Under the pieces are notes generated by a model. That model was not told where the DNA came from. It worked only from the letters and a program-made list of their open reading frames with translations, and made no database searches. From contig DATBKE010000123.1 in the NCBI GenBank assembly GCA_036556085.1, positions 9,014 through 73,013 on the forward strand: a DNA stretch of 64,000 nucleotides, given 5' to 3'. The position numbers and the translations under genes were made by a program. Source of the stretch: JACCTH01 sp036556085. GTDB taxonomy: Bacteria > Actinomycetota > Acidimicrobiia > Spongiisociales > ZC4RG35. Position 1 is the stretch's first letter. Every line of letters begins with the position of its first letter. Positions 51,234-60,400 of this stretch are shown one piece after another.

Positions 51234-53981
51234 TTGACTTCGACCAACCCCTCTCTCCAATTCTTTCTCCTGGGGCCGCCCCGCATACTGGTTGCCGGCA
51301 AACCCTTGCGCGTCGATACCAGGAAGGCGGTAGCGCTGGCCTGCTACCTCGTCTCCGAGAGCCACGAGCCGACGAGGGACGAACTGGTCGCCCTTCTCTG
51401 GCCCGAACTCGACGAGGGACGGGGGCGAGCGGCTCTTCGGCGCACAATGTCAGCACTGCGCACCGGTCTTGGAGGCGGCGCCCTCATCGCTGATCGAGAT
51501 CGAGTGTCGCTCAATCTTCTCGACGCCTGGATCGACATCAGGGAGGCCGAGAACCTGAGCCGCCTCACCCATGAGCACACGGTGGATCAGGTCTGTCCGC
51601 AGTGCGCGTCGCCACTCGGCTCGGCAGTTTCGCTCCACAGAGGATCTTTTCTTGACGGCTTCTATCTGCGAGATGCGGCCGAGTTCGAGGAGTGGCAACG
51701 ATCTCAGGCCGAGATGCACCGGAGGAATTGGCGAGAGCTTGTCAGTCGTTGGGGCTTGGCCCTAGCCAGCGCTGGGCGTTTCACAGAAGCCGAGGCGGCG
51801 GTTAGACGCCGTCTCCTGGCCGACGCTCTTGACGAGGTGGCCCACCGGCAGGTCATGCAGTTCCTCGTGTGGAGCGGAGACCGGGTAGGCGCGCTTCGCC
51901 AGTACCGAGAGTGTGCCGCCGTGCTCGATCGCGAACTCGGCGTGTCGCCGCTGCCGGAAACGCGTCAGCTTTACGAAATGATCATGGAAGGAACCGAGCC
52001 CCTTCCTCCGACGGGGAGGGTGGAGACGAGGCCAGTGTCCCGGGAGAGGACAGAGGTTCCAGCCCTGAGCCCGATCATCGGTCGCCAGCGGGAACTCGAT
52101 CAAATGAGCGCCGCTCAGGGAAGCCTGATCCTCGAAGGCGATGAAGGCATCGGCAAGAGCCGGCTGCTCGACGCGTGGCTGGAGAGCCAGGCAGTGCCAG
52201 TAGCCCGCGCCAGCACGACACCCGGTGTCGAAGGAGTGCCCTACCTGGCGATCCGGGACCTGCTCACATCCGCCCTGCCTTTTGCGGAGGGAATTCCGCC
52301 GGCCATCGCGGGAGAGGCAACGAGGCTCTTGCCCCAACTCGCCGAGGCCGGATTTCCGCAACCGACGGCGTCCGATCTCGGTCCGGGCGCGGCTGCGCAC
52401 TTCCACGCCGGCGTTGTCGCCGCACTCCACCATCTTCTTCGAGGGGGCTGGCTGGTCGTGGACGATGCCCAGTGGCTCGATATGTCATCACTGGCAATCC
52501 TCAACGTCTTCCTCACCCACCCCGAGCCCAAGGGTGCCCGGCTGATATTGAGTTGGAGACAAGATGAGGTCGACGCTTCCCAGCCCTTATCAGTCCTGCT
52601 CCGGCGGCTCGAGCGGGACGGGGAAGTAGCGCGAATCCGCCTGGGGCCTCTGGACGATTTGTCCTCGCGCCAGCTGCTCGACAACGGGCCGGGCCAGCAC
52701 CTCAGCGAATCGGAGGCGAGAGAGATCCTCGCTCGAGCGCAGGGCAACCCCCTCTTCCTGATCTCTTATCGCGATGCGGCCGGTTCCGATCGCGCTGACC
52801 TACCGCGCGACCTGGAACGGCTGGTGGAGATTCGGCTGGATCGCCTGACCGAGACTTCCTGGCAGGTGTTATCAGCCGCCAGCGTGCTCGGGGCGGAGGT
52901 AGAGGCCGGCGTGCTGCAGAGCGTCAGCGGGCGGGGGGACGAAGAGATGGTTTCAGCGATCGAGGAACTCATCGCGCAGGGACTGATGATCGAGAACCAG
53001 AACGGAGTTGCCTTTACTCACGACGCAGTGCGAAGGGCAGTCCTTCAGCGCCTATCGAAGGCGCGGACGAGGATTCTTCATGGTCGGGCAGCCGATGCCC
53101 TGACGGGACCGATGCAGACGGCAGCGCGGGCCTGGCATCTCGAAGCGGCCGGCCGCACCGCTGATGCCGCCTCCTCCCATTTCGAAGCCGGCCGGGAAGC
53201 AATCGACCTCCACGCCTACGAGGTTGGGAGCGTCCACCTGCGAGCCGCAGCCGCCTTGGGTTACCCAGATCGGGATCGGCTCGGGCTGTTGCTGGGAGAT
53301 GCGGCTGTTCGTTTGGGCGACTACGGCGCCGCTCTCGCCGCCTTTGCCACGGTGAAGGAGGGCCCGGCCACCGAATATCGGATCGGAGGCGTATATCAGC
53401 GGCTTCGCCGATGGCCGTTGGCGCAAGCCTCGCTCGAACGCGCCGCGGCGCTCGATCCACCGCCCGACCTCTCGAACCGCATCACTGCTGATCGGGCGGT
53501 TGTCGCCCATCACCAGGGAGACGATGTGGCCGCCGAGGAACTGGTCAGGCTGGCTCGCCAGGAGGCGAAGACAAGTGGCGACCTCGCCGGGTTGGCGCAG
53601 GCCGCCAACCTATCGGGCATGCTGGCTCCGAACCCGCGGGTAGCAATCAGCCGGTTGAAGAAGGCCAACGCCATCGCCCACGAGACGGGTCGGGCTGAGC
53701 TGGTGGCTGCGACGTTGAACAACCTTGGATTGGCATATCGAAGAGCTGGAGATCTGCCCGCTGCGATCGAGGCTGGCGAAGCAGCCTTAGCCGTCCTCGA
53801 GCGAGTTGGTGATCGCCACCAGCTCGCCGCCCTCCACAACAACCTTGCCGACACCTTGCATCAGGCGGGCCGCGGTGACCTTTCCCGGGCTCACCTCACC
53901 GAATCGGTGCGATTATTCGCCGACGTTGGCCTTGAACCGGGGACATTTGAACCGGAGATCTGGAAACTGTCGGAATGGTGA
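51234..53981 (+). CDS. BTAD/AAA/TPR transcriptional regulator
   Basis: A protein of about 915 residues. Residues 5-110: OmpR-like DNA-binding winged helix (LRVDTRKAVALACYLVSE, then LVALLWPELDEGRGRAALRRT). Residues 110-250: BTAD helices (ALDEVAHRQVMQFLVW). Residues about 290-600: an AAA ATPase, with Walker A LILEGDEGIGKSRLL and Walker B WLVVDDAQWLD. C-terminal TPR-like repeats (LNNLGLAYRRAGDLPAAIEAG) continue to the end. This is the SARP/AfsR-type STAND regulator layout. TTG 51234 is the best start, since upstream sequence is antisense to the PP2C gene. Confidence 0.85.
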   Translation: MTSTNPSLQFFLLGPPRILVAGKPLRVDTRKAVALACYLVSESHEPTRDELVALLWPELDEGRGRAALRRTMSALRTGLGGGALIADRDRVSLNLLDAWIDIREAENLSRLTHEHTVDQVCPQCASPLGSAVSLHRGSFLDGFYLRDAAEFEEWQRSQAEMHRRNWRELVSRWGLALASAGRFTEAEAAVRRRLLADALDEVAHRQVMQFLVWSGDRVGALRQYRECAAVLDRELGVSPLPETRQLYEMIMEGTEPLPPTGRVETRPVSRERTEVPALSPIIGRQRELDQMSAAQGSLILEGDEGIGKSRLLDAWLESQAVPVARASTTPGVEGVPYLAIRDLLTSALPFAEGIPPAIAGEATRLLPQLAEAGFPQPTASDLGPGAAAHFHAGVVAALHHLLRGGWLVVDDAQWLDMSSLAILNVFLTHPEPKGARLILSWRQDEVDASQPLSVLLRRLERDGEVARIRLGPLDDLSSRQLLDNGPGQHLSESEAREILARAQGNPLFLISYRDAAGSDRADLPRDLERLVEIRLDRLTETSWQVLSAASVLGAEVEAGVLQSVSGRGDEEMVSAIEELIAQGLMIENQNGVAFTHDAVRRAVLQRLSKARTRILHGRAADALTGPMQTAARAWHLEAAGRTADAASSHFEAGREAIDLHAYEVGSVHLRAAAALGYPDRDRLGLLLGDAAVRLGDYGAALAAFATVKEGPATEYRIGGVYQRLRRWPLAQASLERAAALDPPPDLSNRITADRAVVAHHQGDDVAAEELVRLARQEAKTSGDLAGLAQAANLSGMLAPNPRVAISRLKKANAIAHETGRAELVAATLNNLGLAYRRAGDLPAAIEAGEAALAVLERVGDRHQLAALHNNLADTLHQAGRGDLSRAHLTESVRLFADVGLEPGTFEPEIWKLSEW

Positions 53982-54127
53982 CAGTCGTTGCCCATCTCGG
54001 CGGAATCGATGAGATCGGGATCTTCGTCGTCCCGGCCGTGCTCGCGGTTCTTGCCCTCCGCTGGGCCGAGCGCAGAGCCCAGCGGCGAGCAGCGGATGAG
54101 GAGGCCGAGAAGACAACCCGCAAGTAG
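53975..54127 (+). CDS. Small membrane protein, about 50 residues
   Basis: From ATG 53975 (or GTG 53978, which makes a GTGA overlap with the BTAD stop) the frame encodes 50 residues: one membrane helix (IGIFVVPAVLAVLALRW) and a charged tail (AERRAQRRAADEEAEKTTRK). No family identified. Similar short, one-helix, Arg-rich-tailed proteins often lie beside cytochrome oxidase genes in actinobacteria, as I recall; this is tentative. Confidence 0.6.
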   Translation: MVTVVAHLGGIDEIGIFVVPAVLAVLALRWAERRAQRRAADEEAEKTTRK

Positions 54128-54149
54128 GCCCGTTTAAGCTCACCGGCCG

Positions 54150-55334
54150 ATGACCCTCTCGGCAGCAGCTTCGGCCCTGGGTGCTCCAGAAGCCATCGTC
54201 AAGCGCTCCGCTGAGGCCCGGGCCAAGGCCAGCGGAGTCTCAGTCGACGAGATCCTGGCGGCCTGGGCAGGGGGAGAAGCCGTTACCGCCGCCCCTCCTC
54301 CCGCCCCTCCGGTCGAAGAGGTTGAGGTGCCCGAGCCCAGCCCGACCCCCTCGCCACCTCCTGCGCCGACACCAGCGTTCACCCCGCCGGTGCCACAGGT
54401 CATCGAGCTCGAGGAGGAGCTGGTCGAGGCCCGGCCCCTGCGTGAACGAATTTCGGTCGCCGGCCGGGTGGGATTCTGGTCAGGCGTTCTCCTTGGGGTC
54501 CTGGGTCTGCTGGCGGCATCCCCGTGGACTTTGCCCAATGCTTCGGTCATCGGCGAGGAGGGGGATTTCAGCCCCGCCTTGATCCTGGAACGGGGTCGGC
54601 TCGTCCTCGTGACCGCTCTCTTCTCCGTGTTGTTCGGAGCGATCGTGGCGTCGCTTTCCCGCACCCTTGCCGGCTGGGTGCAAAACGGCGGCGCTCTCGC
54701 CGGCCGCGGTCGCACCAGCGCCCTGATCGGTGCAGTGCTGGGCGGGGTTCTCGGGCTCGGCGCCGGTGCGGCCCTGGCTTCGTTCGGTCAACCGGTCGAG
54801 AACACCCCGGAACTGATCGAGCTCCCGGTGGTGGCGGCGATCTTCGTCGTGATGATCGGCGGCGGCGTCCTGGGATGGATCGTGGCGGTGGTGGTGCAAG
54901 TCCTCGGCGTCCCGGCACGGGTCGGCGACGAGGAGAGCGAGGAAATGACGAGGGTTCAGTCGCGGCTGACCGGCGCCATCGCGGTTCCGCTGGCGGGCCT
55001 TCTCGCCCTCGGATTGCTGGTGCTGCCGCTGGCCATCGTCCTCATTCGATCCAACCATCTCGCCTCCGGAGGTGCCGCCATCCTGGCCATCATCGCCTCG
55101 GCCAGCATCCTCGCCATTGCCTCCCTCTCGGCCTCGCGACCCGGGATGCGCATTTCCCGAGGGGAGTTTCTATTGGCCTTGGGGGGGATCGGGATCGTGG
55201 TCATGATCGTGTTCGCGGTGATGCTGGCAAGGAACCCCGATGCCCTACACCAAGATGAGGAGGCTACGGCGACCGAAGAGACGGTGGCAGGCGAGGAATC
55301 CGCCGAAACGACCGCGGCAACGACGACGCCCTAG
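54150..55334 (+). CDS. Membrane protein with Pro-rich N-terminal region
   Basis: A 394-residue protein. Residues 1-42 form an amphipathic helical unit (APEAIVKRSAEARAKASGVSVDEILAAWAGG; cited in part), like small peripheral-binding domains. Residues 45-80 are Pro/Glu-rich (PPPAPPVEEVEVPEPSPTP). Then come about six or seven hydrophobic helices from 105 to 365 and a Glu/Thr tail. There is no known family. Its 3' end overlaps the convergent lipoprotein gene by four bases. Confidence 0.65.
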   Translation: MTLSAAASALGAPEAIVKRSAEARAKASGVSVDEILAAWAGGEAVTAAPPPAPPVEEVEVPEPSPTPSPPPAPTPAFTPPVPQVIELEEELVEARPLRERISVAGRVGFWSGVLLGVLGLLAASPWTLPNASVIGEEGDFSPALILERGRLVLVTALFSVLFGAIVASLSRTLAGWVQNGGALAGRGRTSALIGAVLGGVLGLGAGAALASFGQPVENTPELIELPVVAAIFVVMIGGGVLGWIVAVVVQVLGVPARVGDEESEEMTRVQSRLTGAIAVPLAGLLALGLLVLPLAIVLIRSNHLASGGAAILAIIASASILAIASLSASRPGMRISRGEFLLALGGIGIVVMIVFAVMLARNPDALHQDEEATATEETVAGEESAETTAATTTP

Positions 55335-55645
55335 GCGTCTTCCAACGCCAGCGCTCGCAACACGCCGTCCACCCGTTCCCAGGTAACGAAAATCGGACTG
55401 CCATCGCGCATGTGCTCGCGCAGATGACTCAGGGGATAGGGGTAATCACCATCCGGTACCGGCTCGAAAGTGAGCTCATCGCCTTCGACCAACAGGGTGA
55501 ACGAGTTCACCTCGCTCAGGGTGCCGTCGACCGCGATCACAACGCCCATCGCAGTCCCCGAGTTCGAGGTGCAGGCCAGGAGAACGAAGGCGGCCAGACC
55601 GGCCGCTAGGGAACGGTTCGCAGCTCTTCTTCGATCTGGTCCCAC
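55331..55645 (-). CDS. Small lipoprotein overlapping ctaG
   Basis: A 104-residue exported protein. GTG 55645 follows GGAGGAGAAGC, inside the coding region of ctaG (40 bases overlap). It encodes a basic start (MGPDRRRAANRS), a signal helix (LAAGLAAFVLLAC) with lipobox, then a domain of 80 residues with alternating strands (VVIAVDGTLSEVNSFTLLVEG, WERVDGVLRAL; cited in part). The longer frame to 56347 overlaps ctaG out of frame and is not credible. It is probably coupled to ctaG and may be an oxidase-associated factor. Confidence 0.7.
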   Translation of the reverse strand: MGPDRRRAANRSLAAGLAAFVLLACTSNSGTAMGVVIAVDGTLSEVNSFTLLVEGDELTFEPVPDGDYPYPLSHLREHMRDGSPIFVTWERVDGVLRALALEDA

Positions 55646-56421
55646 CGCTTCTCCTCCGATGCCCATCGGAACCAGATAACGGCCATCAAGATCCAAAAGT
55701 AGACGGTGCCGCCGATCTTCATGATCAACCCGGCAATGGTTTGGTCCGCCACCGCGGTGAGCCCGAAAGCGAGCGACGCATCTCCGTAGGCCGGATAGAT
55801 CGGGACGCTGGAAAAGGTGAGAAAGCTGGCGGGGATGGTGGGGAGGATCGAATTGAGGAAGAGATATACAAGTTGCATCGGCGGGGTGATACGCGGAATC
55901 ACCGTTGCCGGGGAGACCACGGGCAGCCACATCAGCACCGCCGATCCAAAGAGGAAGGCATGAATCAAGAAATGCGCGAGCTCGTTGCGCAGCGACAAGG
56001 CCACCGCCTCCGGCCAGTGGGTCGCCACCATGCCCAGATTGAAGATGGCGAAGGCGGTCACCGGATGGGCAAGTCGTTTGAGCCAGGGACGCACCCAGGG
56101 ATGGCCGAAGAGGCGGTCGGCCAGCTGCCGGTTGAGACCCAAGATCATGAGCGGGGGAGCAAAGAGGGTGATGACCATGTGGTCGACCATGTGAACCCAG
56201 TAGAGACTCGTCTCGGCGAGGTCGTGAAAGGGCCAGGAGGAGACGATCCACAAGAGGCCAAGCCCGGCATAGAAGCTGGTCCATTGCGTTCCCGTCGACC
56301 CAACCAAGGTGGGGCCGAGGTGGGGCCGGATCCGAACCTGGAGCCACCAGTAGGTAAGTCCGATTATTCCCAGGATCAACACCACGTCGAGGTGGAGGTG
56401 AAAAGCGGGGAGTGGTGCCAT
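55606..56421 (-). CDS. ctaG: Cytochrome c oxidase assembly factor CtaG (Bacillus type)
   Basis: A 271-residue membrane protein of the CtaG (caa3_CtaG) family, required for assembly of caa3 oxidase. Motifs: VSSWPFHDLAETSLYWVHMVDHMV with His, and THWPEAVALSLRNELAHFLIH. It has about seven helices. ATG 56421 overlaps the subunit IV stop (TAATG). It ends the main oxidase run. Confidence 0.9.
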   Translation of the reverse strand: MAPLPAFHLHLDVVLILGIIGLTYWWLQVRIRPHLGPTLVGSTGTQWTSFYAGLGLLWIVSSWPFHDLAETSLYWVHMVDHMVITLFAPPLMILGLNRQLADRLFGHPWVRPWLKRLAHPVTAFAIFNLGMVATHWPEAVALSLRNELAHFLIHAFLFGSAVLMWLPVVSPATVIPRITPPMQLVYLFLNSILPTIPASFLTFSSVPIYPAYGDASLAFGLTAVADQTIAGLIMKIGGTVYFWILMAVIWFRWASEEKRWDQIEEELRTVP

Positions 56422-56732
56422 TAGCGACTAGCGGCGAGAACTCCGAATGAGATCAACACCACGGCATAGAGGGAAAACGCCAGGGCGAAGCCAAACGTGA
56501 AGAAGCGGCTGACCGCCGCTTTCTCATAACGAATATGCATGTACCAGCCCACGACGATGGCGAACTTGAGAAACGCCAGGACCAGCAGGGCGGCGGTGTT
56601 GATCCAACCCAACTGGACTGCGTCGTTGATGTAGAAGAGCCCTACTTCGATAGCGGTAAGGACCGCGAGGCCGATCGCGATCTTGACGTATTGGGCCGGG
56701 GTGGGATGAGCGACGTCGTGTTCGTCGGCCAT
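56421..56732 (-). CDS. ctaF: Cytochrome c oxidase subunit IV (CtaF-like)
   Basis: A 103-residue protein with three membrane helices (KIAIGLAVLTAIEVGLFYI, LVLAFLKFAIVVGWYMHI, FTFGFALAFSLYAVVLISFG; cited in part), of the prokaryotic COX4 family. The FLKFAIVVGWYMH motif is conserved. It is three bases after the subunit III gene and is coupled to ctaG. Confidence 0.9.
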   Translation of the reverse strand: MADEHDVAHPTPAQYVKIAIGLAVLTAIEVGLFYINDAVQLGWINTAALLVLAFLKFAIVVGWYMHIRYEKAAVSRFFTFGFALAFSLYAVVLISFGVLAASR

Positions 56733-56735
56733 GGG

Positions 56736-57368
56736 CTAGGAAGCTCCCGGAACGGCAGTGAGCAAGTAAACGACGGTGAAGATCACGATCCAGATGATGT
56801 CGACGAAGTGCCAGTAGAGACCAACCAGTTCGAGGTTGAGGTACTGGCGATTGGTCAACCCCCCCATGCGCTTGGACAGGCCAAAGAGCGACAACAGCAT
56901 GATCACCCCGATGGCAACGTGAGTGCCGTGGAAGCCCGTCAAAACGTAGAAGGCCGATGCAGAGGGATTCGTGGCGAGGGTCATGTTCTCGAGGGTGATG
57001 AACTCGGTGAATTCGAAGACCTGACCGGCGAGAAACACCGAGCCCAGCATGGCGGTCGCCAGAAGCCAGGTACGGGTTGCGCCCTGATCTCCGCGGCTGA
57101 GGGCGTTATGGGCCAGGACCATCGTTAGTGAGCTCATCAAGAGGACGAAGGAGCTGACCGAGGTGAATGGGATGTCGTAGATCTCAGAAGGCTTGGGGCC
57201 CGTCGCGAATTCCCGCCCGACGTACAGGAGATAATTGGTGATGAGGGCTCCGAAGAAGAGAAATTCGGAGCTGAGAAACGCCCACATGGCCAGTTTGCGG
57301 TTCTCGACCCCGGTTGACTCGTGAACGTCCTGGTGAGGGCTCTGGGCCTCGTGAGCGGCGGCGGTCAA
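56736..57368 (-). CDS. ctaE: Cytochrome c oxidase subunit III
   Basis: A 210-residue COX3-family protein with five helices. It has the NRKLAMWAFLSSEFLFFGAL start, GFHGTHVAIGV, and the WHFVDIIWIVIF end. TTG 57368 is the start, overlapping the subunit I stop (TTGA). It stabilises the oxidase core and may form the oxygen path. Confidence 0.93.
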   Translation of the reverse strand: MTAAAHEAQSPHQDVHESTGVENRKLAMWAFLSSEFLFFGALITNYLLYVGREFATGPKPSEIYDIPFTSVSSFVLLMSSLTMVLAHNALSRGDQGATRTWLLATAMLGSVFLAGQVFEFTEFITLENMTLATNPSASAFYVLTGFHGTHVAIGVIMLLSLFGLSKRMGGLTNRQYLNLELVGLYWHFVDIIWIVIFTVVYLLTAVPGAS

Positions 57369-59326
57369 TGGGCCTCCTCGAGGGGCTCAGAACCCCAGCC
57401 GATCAGTGCGGCGAGGGCGATCACCACTCCCAGCACGATGAGGGCCTTGCCCGCGATCGAGCGGTGGAAGATGATGCCGTAAGCGATCAGCGGCAGGCCC
57501 GCCGCCATCACGATCGGGAAGTAGCTGGGGTTGGGGAGATGAACTGGCTCGGGAGGGTTGACGCCGATTTCCTCGAGCCGCCCCACCTGTTCGTCGGCCT
57601 CGGCTTTGCGTATCGGCCGGCCAGTCTTGTCCTCGGTGTACTTCTGGTGCCAGAACTCGTCGAGGCCGTGGACGATCGGCACTTCGGCGAAGTTGAAGGC
57701 CGGAGTTGGATTCGGGATCGACCATTCGAGGGTGCGCGCATCCCACGGGTCCATCCCGGCGATTTCGCCCCGGCGCTTGGAGGTGCGGAAGTTGTAGATG
57801 AAAACCAGCAACCCAATGGCAATGATGAAGGCCCCGACAGAAACGATCCGATTCCAGGTCTCGAGGCTGGGGTCATAGCGCCAGGTACGCCGGATCATCC
57901 CCTGCAGGCCCAGCCAGTGCATGGGAGCGAAGGTCATGTTGAAGCCGAGCATCCACAGCCAGAAGTGCACCTTGCCGAGACGGTCGTTCATCATCCGCCC
58001 GCTGATCTTGGGGAACCAGTAGTAGAGGCCGCCGAAGAGCCCGAAGATCGCTCCCCCGAACAGCACATAGTGGAAGTGAGCCACGATGTAGTAGGTGTCG
58101 GTTTGCTGCCAGTCGGAGGGGACGACGGCATGGGTGACGCCCGAAAGACCACCAATGGTGAACATGGTGAGAAACCCGATCGCAAACCACATCGGAGTCT
58201 TGAGCTGCAAGCGTCCGAGCCACATGGTCCCCATCCAGTTGAAGATCTTGACCCCCGTCGGTATGGCGATCGTCATGGTTGTGAGACCGAAGCCCACCTG
58301 CGCCACGGTGGTGATCCCCGAAGAGAACATATGGTGAGCCCAGACCCCGAAGCCGAGGAAGGCGATGCCGGCCCCGGCAAACACCACTGCTGCATAGCCA
58401 AAGAGAGGCTTACGGCTGAAGACGGGGATGATCTCGGAGACGATTCCCATGGCGGGAAGAATCAGGATGTACACCTCCGGGTGACCGAATAGCCAGAACA
58501 GGTGCTGCCACAAAATTGGATCCCCGCCGGCGGTGGCATCGAAGAAGAGCGTGCCGAACTGGCGGTCGAAGGTAACCATGAAGAGGGCGATGGCGATGAT
58601 CGGCAGCGAGAACAGCAACAGAAAAGCGACTACCACTGTCATCCAGATGAACACCGGGACTCGCAGAAGCCGCATGCCCTTGGCTCGCAAGTTGAAGAAC
58701 GTGACGATGAAGTTGACAGCGGAGATCAGCGAGGCGACCCCGAGGATCTGGAGGCCGAGGGCGGCGAAATCGATGGCCAGGCTGGGAGAGAACTCCTGGG
58801 CAGCGTTGGGTTGATACATGAACCACCCGCCGTCGGGGAGGGCGCCAAACGAACGGGCGTCGGAAGGGTCAAGGTTGCCCGGGATCCCGGGGACGACTCC
58901 TAGCGGCGGGGCGACGGCAGAAAACAGCAGACCCGAGTACAAGAAGATGCCGCCGAAGAGGAAGATCCAGTAGGAGAGGGCATTGAGGCGGGGAAAGGCG
59001 ACATCGCGAGCGCCGATCATCAGCGGCAGCAGATAGTTCATGAAGGCCGACGACATCGGCATCACGACGAGGAAGATCATCGTCAAACCATGTGTGGTGA
59101 AGAGCCCGTTGTAGTCGGCCGCTGATAAGACATTGCTTTCGGCGGAGGCGAGGTGGATGCGGAGGAGGAGAGCTTCGGCTCCGCCGATCACGAAGAAGAA
59201 GAAGGCGGTGTAGCCGTACAGGATCCCGATCTTCTTGTGATCGACAGTGGTTAGCCACGACCAGAAACCGGTCTCCGCCCGCGGGCGGCGGAAGATGGTG
59301 GTGGCCTTTTCTGCAGCTGTCGTCAT
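57365..59326 (-). CDS. ctaD: Cytochrome c oxidase subunit I (caa3 type)
   Basis: A 653-residue core subunit. ATG 59326 (MTTAAEKATTIF) overlaps the subunit II stop; the frame continues upstream in the shadow of that gene. Heme and copper ligands are in THGLTMIFLVV (low-spin heme a His), WLFGHPEVYILILPAMGI (CuB His with the cross-linked Tyr), HHMFSSG, and AHFHYVLFGG. It catalyses oxygen reduction. There are at least 12 helices, and the length is usual. Confidence 0.95.
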   Translation of the reverse strand: MTTAAEKATTIFRRPRAETGFWSWLTTVDHKKIGILYGYTAFFFFVIGGAEALLLRIHLASAESNVLSAADYNGLFTTHGLTMIFLVVMPMSSAFMNYLLPLMIGARDVAFPRLNALSYWIFLFGGIFLYSGLLFSAVAPPLGVVPGIPGNLDPSDARSFGALPDGGWFMYQPNAAQEFSPSLAIDFAALGLQILGVASLISAVNFIVTFFNLRAKGMRLLRVPVFIWMTVVVAFLLLFSLPIIAIALFMVTFDRQFGTLFFDATAGGDPILWQHLFWLFGHPEVYILILPAMGIVSEIIPVFSRKPLFGYAAVVFAGAGIAFLGFGVWAHHMFSSGITTVAQVGFGLTTMTIAIPTGVKIFNWMGTMWLGRLQLKTPMWFAIGFLTMFTIGGLSGVTHAVVPSDWQQTDTYYIVAHFHYVLFGGAIFGLFGGLYYWFPKISGRMMNDRLGKVHFWLWMLGFNMTFAPMHWLGLQGMIRRTWRYDPSLETWNRIVSVGAFIIAIGLLVFIYNFRTSKRRGEIAGMDPWDARTLEWSIPNPTPAFNFAEVPIVHGLDEFWHQKYTEDKTGRPIRKAEADEQVGRLEEIGVNPPEPVHLPNPSYFPIVMAAGLPLIAYGIIFHRSIAGKALIVLGVVIALAALIGWGSEPLEEAH

Positions 59327-60354
59327 TCGAGAGTCTCCAGGAACGCGATGAGGGAATCTATCTCCTCCTGGGTAAGGCCCAGGTCGGGCATGTATGACCC
59401 GGGCTTGACTTCCGGGGGATTGGCGAGCCAGCGCGTCAGGTTCTCCGGTGAATACTCGAGATAGCCTCCGGCGATGGTGTCCCGGGACATGAAGTGGGTG
59501 AGGTCGGGCCCGCTGAATTCGTCGAGGGCCACCACGTTGAACGGGTCGACCGTGTGGCACTGTGTGCACCGATTGAGAAATACGTCGAGGCCCGCCGCCG
59601 CCTCCGATCCCTCGGTCGGCTGTGGGGCCGGCTCCTGCTGGGACGAGACCCACGAGGCGAATTCCTCTTCGGTCAGCGCGACCGCTCGAGCCCGCATCAA
59701 CGAGTGCGAGAGGCCGCAGAACTCGGCGCACTGCCCGATGAATATCCCTGGTTGATCCGCCTGGAGGCGTAAGTGTGTCTCCTGCCCGGGGACGAGATAG
59801 CGCTTGCCGTTGAGGGCGGGAATCCAGAAGTTGTGGAGCACGTCCTCTGAGGTCATGGTGGCGCAAACTTCGCGGCCGGAGGGCATGACCAATTCGGTTC
59901 CGGTGACGACCTCCTCGAGGGGATAGCGGTATTCGAACCACCACTGGTGGCCGATCACCTGAACCGGATAAGCATCGGCCCCGCATTCGGTCAGGTCGGT
60001 GATTCCCCGCACGGTCGGGATGGCGATGGAAGCGAGGATCACCGCGGGGATGATCGTCCACATGATCTCCAGCTTGTTGTTGCCGTGGATCTGGCGCGGC
60101 TCCTTCCGTCCCGGGCGATCACGAAAGAGAAAAAGGGACACGACCATTGCGCCTTCGACCAAGACGAACACCACGGTCGCCACCCAGAACACGGGCCAGA
60201 AAAGGTTGTCGATCCGCTCGGCGAAAGGACCCTGGGGGTCGAGGGAGTTGAGGGGGGAATCAGGGATTCCGATTAACGAGCAGCCAGCGAGGGAGATGGC
60301 GAGCGCGGTCAGGACGAGGATTCGCCCGAGCTTCTTTCGGGGCGTCGGCAGCAT
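59323..60354 (-). CDS. ctaC: Cytochrome c oxidase subunit II with fused cytochrome c
   Basis: A 343-residue lipoprotein-like subunit. The signal ends in LAGC; two helices anchor it. The CuA domain has GHQWWFEYRYP and the CuA ligands in IGQCAEFCGLSHSLMR. A C-terminal c-type heme domain (about 255-343) has CTQCH and an axial Met in GSYMPDLG. The fusion marks this as caa3 oxidase, able to accept electrons without a free cytochrome c. It starts the operon. Confidence 0.94.
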   Translation of the reverse strand: MLPTPRKKLGRILVLTALAISLAGCSLIGIPDSPLNSLDPQGPFAERIDNLFWPVFWVATVVFVLVEGAMVVSLFLFRDRPGRKEPRQIHGNNKLEIMWTIIPAVILASIAIPTVRGITDLTECGADAYPVQVIGHQWWFEYRYPLEEVVTGTELVMPSGREVCATMTSEDVLHNFWIPALNGKRYLVPGQETHLRLQADQPGIFIGQCAEFCGLSHSLMRARAVALTEEEFASWVSSQQEPAPQPTEGSEAAAGLDVFLNRCTQCHTVDPFNVVALDEFSGPDLTHFMSRDTIAGGYLEYSPENLTRWLANPPEVKPGSYMPDLGLTQEEIDSLIAFLETLE

Positions 60355-60400
60355 CGGCGGGCATCATAGGTTGACGGTCCCCGGTTCCCGCCCCCGACGA

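Noticed and set aside
55646..56347. Long frame ending in the small lipoprotein
   Set aside because: It overlaps ctaG out of frame and has shadow-like composition. Only the part from GTG 55645 has a ribosome site and a signal peptide.
59327..60061. Long upstream extension of ctaD (to 898 residues)
   Set aside because: It is an out-of-frame shadow of ctaC. The family start is at 59326, with a four-base overlap.
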